DNA of 13,607 nt from Rhodoblastus sp964425315 (GTDB lineage: Bacteria; Pseudomonadota; Alphaproteobacteria; Rhizobiales; Beijerinckiaceae), in NCBI GenBank assembly GCA_964425315.1, contig CAYRNB010000080.1:1-13607 (forward strand). Direction: 5' to 3'. Made by a program: the position numbers and the translations under genes. The number at the start of each line of letters is the position of its first letter. Position 1 is the stretch's first letter. The notes beneath the pieces are model-generated. The model saw nothing but the letters and a program-made list of their open reading frames with translations. It was not told where the DNA came from and did no database searches. Of this stretch, positions 7,138 through 11,673 are shown piece after piece.

Positions 7138-8391
7138 ATGCGAATTGCGGCAAAATTCTCAATTCCGATTTTGACGCTGGCCTTCGTCGGAAGCCTGGTC
7201 ATCTGGGCTTTCCCCGAAGGCGGCGCCACAGCCCGCCAGATCGGCATCGTCTTGGGATGGCTTGGCTGCGGCATGCTTCTCGCCAGTCTCTTCCTGGCTT
7301 TGCGGGAGCCGCGACTTGCGGCCCTGCTCGGCGGGCTCGAACATATGTACGCATGGCATCACCGCCTGGGCATGGCCGCTTATATCGCGCTGCTTGCCCA
7401 CCCGCTGCTGCTCGCCGGCGCCTCGCTGCCTCACGCGCCGAAGGAAGCCTGGGAGCTTCTGTCGCCATTCAGCGAAAGCTGGCCGGTCTGGACGGGTTGG
7501 CTGTCGCTGACCCTTCTCATGGCCGGACTCGGCGCGACCTTTTCGCCGCGTCTCGCCTATCGGGTGCGCCGTCCCGTCCATGCGGCGCTCGGCGTGGCGG
7601 CGCCGATCGGTTTGGTCCATCTCCTTCTTCTCGGGATTGACGAACCGGTCGAACCTATCCTGCTCGCGAGCGTCGCGCTGCTCGCCTGGCGTTTCGTCCG
7701 CGAGGACTGGGGCCTGGGCGCGCATCCTTACGTCGTGCGTTCGGTCGCGCCCGCCGGCGCCAACGCCGTCGAAGTCAGCCTCGCGCCCCTCGGCGAGCCG
7801 ATCAGCATGCGGCCCGGTCAATTCGCGCTCGTCGCCTTTCAATCCAACCGGCGTTTCAAGGGCTGCAACGAGTTTCATCCCTTCACCGTCAGTTCGATCG
7901 ACGGCGCGTCCGCCTTTCGCGTGGCGGTCAAGGCGCTCGGCGACTGCACCCGCCGCATTCAGGGGATCGAGGCCGGCGTTCCGGCGCGGGTGGTGGGCGC
8001 ATTCGGCAATTTTCTCGAAGACCCTTCCCCGGCGCAACAATTCTGGATCGCGGGCGGCATCGGCCTGACGCCGTTTTTATCTTTGCTGCGCGCCGGCCGG
8101 CTGGATCGCCCGACCACGCTGGTCTATCTCTTTCGCACCGAAGCCGAAGCGCTCTTTGTCGCGGAACTGCGGTCCCTGGCCGAGCGCCTGCCGCTCTTGA
8201 CCCTGCGGCTTACGCCGACAGGCGACGACAATCTCGATCCCGCCCGCGTTCTCCCCGCGTCATCGGAAATCGCGCAGGGAGAATTCTGGCTTTGCGGCCC
8301 TCCGCCGATGATCGAAAAATTCGCGCGCTTTCTGCGCCGAAACGGCATCGCCAATCGACTCATGCATTTCGAAAACTTCGGACCTCTCTGA
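7138..8391 (+). CDS. ferric reductase/NOX-like transmembrane flavocytochrome
   Basis: 417-aa membrane protein predicted to carry electrons from cytosolic NAD(P)H through FAD and two b haems across the membrane. The N-terminal half (about 8-185) has around six hydrophobic helices. His75/His88 and His148/His161 each have 13-residue spacing, the pattern of bis-haem ligation in ferric-reductase/NADPH-oxidase domains. The C-terminal half is a ferredoxin-reductase module: MRPGQFALVAF, the FAD-binding HPFTVSS (247-253), the nucleotide-binding AGGIGLTPF (305-313), and CGPPPM (386-391). The start ATG 7138 lies 12 bases after the preceding stop with only a weak ribosome-binding site. Its TGA shares a base with the ATG of the cytochrome b5 gene, implying coupling and a partner role. 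The acceptor (ferric iron, b5, oxygen or another) cannot be read from sequence. Confidence 0.9.
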   Translation: MRIAAKFSIPILTLAFVGSLVIWAFPEGGATARQIGIVLGWLGCGMLLASLFLALREPRLAALLGGLEHMYAWHHRLGMAAYIALLAHPLLLAGASLPHAPKEAWELLSPFSESWPVWTGWLSLTLLMAGLGATFSPRLAYRVRRPVHAALGVAAPIGLVHLLLLGIDEPVEPILLASVALLAWRFVREDWGLGAHPYVVRSVAPAGANAVEVSLAPLGEPISMRPGQFALVAFQSNRRFKGCNEFHPFTVSSIDGASAFRVAVKALGDCTRRIQGIEAGVPARVVGAFGNFLEDPSPAQQFWIAGGIGLTPFLSLLRAGRLDRPTTLVYLFRTEAEALFVAELRSLAERLPLLTLRLTPTGDDNLDPARVLPASSEIAQGEFWLCGPPPMIEKFARFLRRNGIANRLMHFENFGPL

Positions 8392-8759
8392 TGCGCAAAC
8401 TCTATATCGGCTCGACAGCCTTGTTCTGGATCGTCATCGCAGGCCTGTGGCTCGGCGGATTGTTCGGCCCCAAGACGCTGGCGCAGGACGCCGCGTCGGC
8501 GAAGAAGTTGTACACGCTCCAACAGGTCGCGGCTCACAACAAGCCGAGCGACTGCTGGATGGCGATCCATGGCAAAGTCTATGACTTGACCGCCTATCTG
8601 CCCGAACATCCGTCACGGCCGGAGGTGATCGAGTCCTGGTGCGGCAAGGAGGCCTCCAACGCCTATGACACCAAGACCAAGGGCCGCCGCCATTCCAGCG
8701 AAGCGGACCGGCTGCTGCAAAACTATTATATCGGCGATGTGAAAGCTGGGGCGCCGTAA
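8391..8759 (+). CDS. membrane-anchored cytochrome b5-like haem protein
   Basis: 122-aa protein with an uncleaved-looking N-terminal hydrophobic segment (about 5-26, LYIGSTALFWIVIAGLW) and a single cytochrome b5 fold on what is likely the periplasmic side. Fold marks are YTLQQVAAHNKPSDCWMAI, GKVYDLTAYLPEHP, WCGKEASNAYDTK, the second histidine in RRHSSEADRLL, and the closing YYIGDV. The predicted axial ligands are His73 and His101. The classic HPGG is replaced by HPSR, as in bacterial b5 variants with the WCGKEA segment. Cys55 and Cys84 could form a disulfide. The ATG overlaps the flavocytochrome stop as TGATG. The likely role is electron carrier receiving electrons from the flavocytochrome (inference). 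Only 30 bases separate its stop from the convergent PAS gene, with no clear terminator. Confidence 0.88.
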   Translation: MRKLYIGSTALFWIVIAGLWLGGLFGPKTLAQDAASAKKLYTLQQVAAHNKPSDCWMAIHGKVYDLTAYLPEHPSRPEVIESWCGKEASNAYDTKTKGRRHSSEADRLLQNYYIGDVKAGAP

Positions 8760-8789
8760 CGCTGGCTTTGCGCGCTGCCCGGCGGATTA

Positions 8790-9230
8790 TCACGCGCTAT
8801 AGGAACGCGCGGCTTCCAAAGCGGCGATCCGGCGCCGCAGGCCGCGCGTCTCCTCGAAGCGGGCGGTGACGTCGCGCATGATTGCGGCCATACCCGCGGC
8901 GGCGCCATGATCGTCGCGCAAGAGGACGATGGTGAATTCGACCGAAATACGTCGGCCGTCCTTGGCCGTCGCCGGAACGGCCAGGAGATCGCCGGCCGCA
9001 TAGCGCGTCGCGCCGCCCGCCATCACCCTGGCGAATCCGTCATTGTGGCGGGCGCGCAGGTTTTCCGGAACGATCAGATCGAGGGATCGGCCCATTGCTT
9101 CCTCGGCGGCGAAGCCAAAGATGCGTTCAGCGCCAGGATTCCAAAAGCGAATGAGTCCGTCGCGATCAACGGCGACAATGGCGTCGGCATGCGTGGCGAG
9201 AACAGCCTGGACAACACGGTCGATATTCAT
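8790..9230 (-). CDS. single-domain PAS sensor protein
   Basis: 146-aa soluble protein that is nearly all one PAS domain. VDRDGLIRFWNPGAERIFGF (21-40) is the classic PAS core, followed by EAMGRSLDLIVPENLRARHNDGF, then DGRRISVEFTIVLLRDDHG and the closing MAAIMRDVTARFEE (PAC), with a short coiled tail (LRRRIAALEAA). There is no kinase, cyclase or DNA-binding output, so it must act by binding a partner. I see no counterpart of the FixL haem histidine, so cofactor content is unknown. I start at ATG 9230; the frame is open much further upstream, but that part is antisense to ytfE. It is transcribed away from the YtfE/RIC gene with a shared NnrR/FNR-type site between them, suggesting a role in the nitric-oxide response (inference). 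It ends with tandem stops TGA TAA. Confidence 0.85.
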   Translation of the reverse strand: MNIDRVVQAVLATHADAIVAVDRDGLIRFWNPGAERIFGFAAEEAMGRSLDLIVPENLRARHNDGFARVMAGGATRYAAGDLLAVPATAKDGRRISVEFTIVLLRDDHGAAAGMAAIMRDVTARFEETRGLRRRIAALEAARSYSA

Positions 9231-9290
9231 GCGGACCACCGGCGCGCCTTTCTCGGCGCAAGCTTGCGCCCTCCATTTCCCGCTACACCC

Positions 9291-9307
9291 TGCGACAAAC
9301 TGTCTCA
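9291..9307. repeat. imperfect inverted repeat in PAS/ytfE promoter region
   Basis: TGCGACA-AAC-TGTCTCA: the 7-base arms pair with one mismatch around a 3-base spacer. It directly abuts the NnrR-like site, so the two could be bound by different regulators. It matches no motif I can name with confidence. Confidence 0.3.
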
Positions 9308-9321
9308 TTGCGGAAGCGCAA
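9308..9321. promoter_or_regulatory. NnrR/FNR-family operator, TTGCG-N4-CGCAA
   Basis: TTGCG-GAAG-CGCAA is a perfect 5-bp inverted repeat with a 4-base spacer, exactly the geometry of Crp/FNR-superfamily sites (FNR is TTGAT-N4-ATCAA). TTGCG half-sites are the form described for the nitric-oxide regulator NnrR in alphaproteobacteria. The centre is about 78 bases before the ytfE ATG and 84 before the PAS ATG, so one site could serve both genes. Its position next to a nitric-oxide damage repair gene supports the call; no other copy of this motif was found in the intergenic regions I read. Confidence 0.65.
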
Positions 9322-9392
9322 CGAAAGCATCGCCGCCGCCATGCGATGTTCCACCGTGCCGAAGGGCTTTCATTCCTTGACAGAGGCGGACG

Positions 9393-10061
9393 ATGACGGA
9401 ATTGGATTTGCGGCAAAAGAATTTTGGCGCGACCCCAATAGGGGAAATCGCGGCGCGGCTGCCGGGCGCGACCGCCATCTTTCGGCAGCACAAGCTCGAC
9501 TATTGCTGCGGCGGCGGAATGTCGCTGGCCGACGCGGCGCAACAGCGCCATCTCGACTTCGCCGAAATTAAGCGCCAGCTGGACTCGCTGAGTCCACAGC
9601 CGAATGTTACGCCCGACGAGCCGGACGAGATCATCGAACTGATCGTCGCGCGCTATCACAATACGCATAGACGCGAGCTTCCCGAATTGATCGATTTGGC
9701 GCGGCGGGTCGAGCGCGTCCATGCGGGCCATCCCGAGGCGCCGAAGGGACTGGCGCGTTTTCTCGAACGGATGCTCGAGGAACTGCTGAAACATATGGAG
9801 AAGGAGGAGGCGATCCTGTTTCCTATGATGCGCGCCCGCCATCCCATGGTTTCGGCGCCCATGACCGCCATGCGGGCCGAGCACACGGCGCACGGCGAAG
9901 CCTTGGCGGCGCTCGCGGCTTCGACCAACGACATGCGGCCGCCGCCCGACGCTTGCGGCTCCTGGCGCGCGCTCTATGCCGGCCTGCGCAAACTGTCCGA
10001 CGATCTCATGGAGCACATCCATATCGAAAACAACATATTGTTCCCGCGCTTCGTCGGCTGA
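9393..10061 (+). CDS. ytfE: di-iron Fe-S cluster repair protein (RIC, YtfE/ScdA/DnrN family)
   Basis: 222-aa cytosolic protein that restores iron-sulfur clusters damaged by nitric oxide or oxidants, probably by delivering iron; YtfE also has reported nitrosyl-handling activity. The N-terminal ScdA-type domain has the hallmark HKLDYCCGGG (Cys38, Cys39). The hemerythrin-like four-helix bundle supplies His89, His134, Glu138, His164, His208 and Glu212. These match by eye the E. coli YtfE ligands His84, His129, Glu133, His160, His204 and Glu208, with a steady offset of 4-5. The ATG at 9393 follows AGAGGCGGA, a good ribosome-binding site. The NnrR-like site about 70 bases upstream predicts nitric-oxide-responsive expression. 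It is the only gene on this strand here and converges with the DUF488 gene. Confidence 0.95.
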   Translation: MTELDLRQKNFGATPIGEIAARLPGATAIFRQHKLDYCCGGGMSLADAAQQRHLDFAEIKRQLDSLSPQPNVTPDEPDEIIELIVARYHNTHRRELPELIDLARRVERVHAGHPEAPKGLARFLERMLEELLKHMEKEEAILFPMMRARHPMVSAPMTAMRAEHTAHGEALAALAASTNDMRPPPDACGSWRALYAGLRKLSDDLMEHIHIENNILFPRFVG

Positions 10062-10083
10062 TCGCCTGCCAGCGTCCACAATT

Positions 10084-10123
10084 AAAAAAAACGCCGCAAG
10101 GACTATCGGGCGGTTTGAACCGC
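10084..10123 (-). terminator. possible terminator/hairpin between convergent ytfE and yeaO-like genes
   Basis: The 67-base gap between the convergent genes holds a perfect inverted repeat GCGGTT-TG-AACCGC (10110-10123) and an A8 run (10084-10091) that reads as T8 on the minus strand. On that strand a 4-bp CGCC/GGCG stem also sits directly before the T8 run. The parts are those of an intrinsic terminator for the DUF488 gene, but the strong hairpin is about 18 bases from the T run, so it is not canonical. It has no U-tract for ytfE. Confidence 0.35.
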
Positions 10124-10128
10124 TACCT

Positions 10129-10500
10129 TCATTCCGCGAGAAGGTCGCGCAATATCACCGCCTGATTGTGCAGCGCGTCGCGCGCCGCGTAGACGAGCGT
10201 GAGCCGATGGCCCCGCGCTTCTTCGCGCAGCGCGTCGACGAGATCGGATCTCTGCGATAATTCGTCGAGATAGCGGCGGCGGAATTCGTCCCAGCGATCG
10301 GGATCGTGGCCGAACCAGCGCCGCAAGTCGTCGCTCGGAGCGAGATCCTTCAGCCATCGGTCGATCGCCGCCTCCTCCTTGCGCAAGCCGCGCGGCCACA
10401 GGCGATCGACCAGGAGCCGCGCGCCATCCTCGGCGGAGGGTTTTTCATAGGCGCGCTTGAGACGCACGTCGGGTTTGCTTTTCGCCGCCATCATCGTCAT
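10129..10500 (-). CDS. yeaO: DUF488 family protein, YeaO-like
   Basis: 123-aa soluble protein of the DUF488/YeaO family. The family core is clear: VRLKRAYEKPS, then GARLLVDRLWPRGLRKEE (27-44), DRWLKDLAPSDDLRRWF, a helix ending YLDELSQ, and LTLVYAARDALHNQAVIL near the C-terminus. E. coli YeaO has the same length and order (LVDRLWPRG, LTLLYSAK, NHA). The biochemical function is not established. The start is uncertain: ATGs at 10500, 10494 and 10491 all lie inside the end of the upstream gene (56-base overlap from 10500), and the conserved region begins only at residue 12. It is the second gene of a two-gene operon with the cysteine-motif protein. Confidence 0.88.
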   Translation of the reverse strand: MTMMAAKSKPDVRLKRAYEKPSAEDGARLLVDRLWPRGLRKEEAAIDRWLKDLAPSDDLRRWFGHDPDRWDEFRRRYLDELSQRSDLVDALREEARGHRLTLVYAARDALHNQAVILRDLLAE

Positions 10501-11113
10501 CCGCGTTGAGGCTGGGCGCCTCTGTGTCGAAGGATCGTGCGAGTACTGCGGCCTTTTGCTTAAAAGCGGCGAGCGTCCGCTCTTCCTGCCCGGCGCGCGG
10601 CGCGACCCAGGCGAATTGGCGCAGGAGCGAGGTCAATTCCCGCAGGATCCCTTGTCGCGATTGCAACTGATCCGCCAGTTCGTCGTAGTCTCCGGCGTGG
10701 ACGTATTCGCCCATGCGCCGGATGCAAACCCCCAGGCAGTTCTGCGGCGCCTCCGCCTGCCCGCAAGCAGCGCAAAGCCAGACAAAGGCGCGCTCGTCGT
10801 CCGGCGCCGCGGCGTCAGGTCGCTCTTCCTCGGCGCGAGGCAATGTCCGGAGCAGATCACGGGCGCGCCTTTGCAGCGCGCGATAATCGTCGTCAAGATT
10901 GTCCCGGGGCGCGGCCAGGGCGGCCACGGCTCGAGCCGCTTCTGTCAGGCGTTCGGCCTCTTCGTCGACCATGAGGCGTCGTTCGAGGAGATCGGCGTAG
11001 TCCTGGGCGGTGACGATTTCGACTTTGCGGAACTCGCAGGTCCCGATGCAGTCTTCCGCATTGCCCATGGCGCCGCAGCCGATGCAGCGCCAAAGGGCTA
11101 GGGTGGTCTCCAT
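10445..11113 (-). CDS. tandem-duplicated double-CxxC protein of unknown function
   Basis: 222-aa soluble protein built from two copies of one module. Each copy starts with a Trp and a four-cysteine motif: Cys10, 13, 22, 26 in the first and Cys114, 117, 126, 130 in the second. Both follow C-x2-C-G-x7-C-[IL]-G-x-C, with identical spacing. The copies continue with an acidic DY stretch (AQDYADLLERRL / AGDYDELADQLQ) and a helix with an APR landmark (68-70 / 171-173) and a related tail (YRALQRRARDLL / LAAFKQKAAVLA). The cysteine sets should bind zinc, iron or a cluster. I do not recognise a named family. AAGGGAAACGCG before ATG 11113 is a good ribosome-binding site. The acidic C-terminus (NADDDDGGE) overlaps the DUF488 gene start. 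The neighbourhood with RIC suggests an iron or nitric-oxide stress link (inference). Confidence 0.82.
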   Translation of the reverse strand: METTLALWRCIGCGAMGNAEDCIGTCEFRKVEIVTAQDYADLLERRLMVDEEAERLTEAARAVAALAAPRDNLDDDYRALQRRARDLLRTLPRAEEERPDAAAPDDERAFVWLCAACGQAEAPQNCLGVCIRRMGEYVHAGDYDELADQLQSRQGILRELTSLLRQFAWVAPRAGQEERTLAAFKQKAAVLARSFDTEAPSLNADDDDGGEKQTRRASQARL

Positions 11114-11311
11114 CGCGTTTCCCTTGTCTCGGCAGGGACGTTGCCGGCGGCGCGCGGCGACGCCGAAATGGCCCGAATTTGCAATGCGATGTTAGTAGAT
11201 CGCCAGCAACCGCGCCAGGGCGAGCGCGCAGCGCGAGCCGGAGGAAAAGCGGAGCCGGCGAACGATCTGTCAAGGTTGCGGTTGAATTCGGCGACGGGAC
11301 GCCGCCGCCGA

Positions 11312-11352
11312 CCGCCAAACGCTGTCTTTCGTTGGCGGACGCCGCCGCAACG
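11312..11352 (+). other. mutually exclusive hairpins (attenuator-like)
   Basis: The middle segment CGTTGGCGG (11330-11338) can pair with upstream CCGCCAAACG (11312-11321, nine pairs with one bulged A, 8-base loop). It can instead pair with downstream CCGCCGCAACG (11342-11352, nine pairs with a two-base bulge, 3-base loop). The two structures exclude each other. This is what the sequence shows; any regulatory use is speculative, and chance is possible at this GC content. Confidence 0.3.
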
Positions 11353-11364
11353 TCGAGCGTGTTT

Positions 11365-11378
11365 TGCAACCTGTTGCA
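11365..11378. repeat. 14-bp palindrome TGCAAC-CT-GTTGCA
   Basis: A perfect 6-bp inverted repeat with a 2-base spacer, about 300 bases before the CheB-CheR start and 250 before the cysteine-motif gene, at the edge of an AT-rich stretch. The size and symmetry suit a dimeric repressor operator, but I cannot name the regulator. Confidence 0.35.
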
Positions 11379-11673
11379 TGGCGCGACAATTCTAGAAAAA
11401 TGAATGTTTCGAAAACAGGTAATGAGTTGTGGAAAAATTATCTGAAACCATGGCGCAACCTTATAGCCGCCATTACAATTCAGCGTTGAGTCCGCCCGAT
11501 GTCAGCCCCGAAACCGACTTAAGCCGCTTTTCCTCCCGCGCCGGCGGCAGGGGCTGAGCGCGCGCGGAACGGATCCTTTTCGTCGCCGCAACGCTTTCGG
11601 CTAATGGGCGGCGAAAAAAAAGTATGTATTTTTAGGACGATATGAACGTCGCCGCCGCCATGGAGCGCGACCT

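Larger units (their letters stand above)
11114..11673. other. 560-bp noncoding divergent region before the CheB-CheR gene
   Basis: No gene is supported here. The region separates the minus-strand cysteine-motif gene from the plus-strand CheB-CheR gene and should hold both promoters. It contains competing hairpins at 11312-11352, a palindrome at 11365-11378, and an AT-rich core (about 11385-11480), unusual for this GC-rich window. A 7-bp inverted repeat TCGCCGC / GCGGCGA (11583-11589 and 11608-11614) is followed by A8. A 29-codon frame at 11400-11489 has no ribosome-binding site. An 11-codon frame at 11642-11677 overlaps the CheB-CheR start. No clear -35/-10 pair was found. Confidence 0.5.

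Noticed and set aside
7159..8040. 293-codon minus-strand open frame opposite the flavocytochrome
   Set aside because: It is an antisense shadow; the plus-strand frame has clear haem, FAD and nucleotide motifs.
8760..8789. Search for a terminator between the convergent b5 and PAS genes
   Set aside because: The 30-base gap shows no hairpin with a T run on either strand.
9377..9382. TTGACA as a -35 box for ytfE
   Set aside because: It lies only about 10 bases before the ATG, so it cannot drive that gene; the match is likely chance.
9231..10079. N-terminal extension of the PAS frame over ytfE
   Set aside because: It is antisense to ytfE with no domain resemblance; the PAS protein starts naturally at ATG 9230.
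11098..11379. Minus-strand and plus-strand frames of 60-93 codons in the noncoding region
   Set aside because: Arg/Ala/Pro-rich products with no ribosome-binding site or family resemblance, overlapping each other on both strands.
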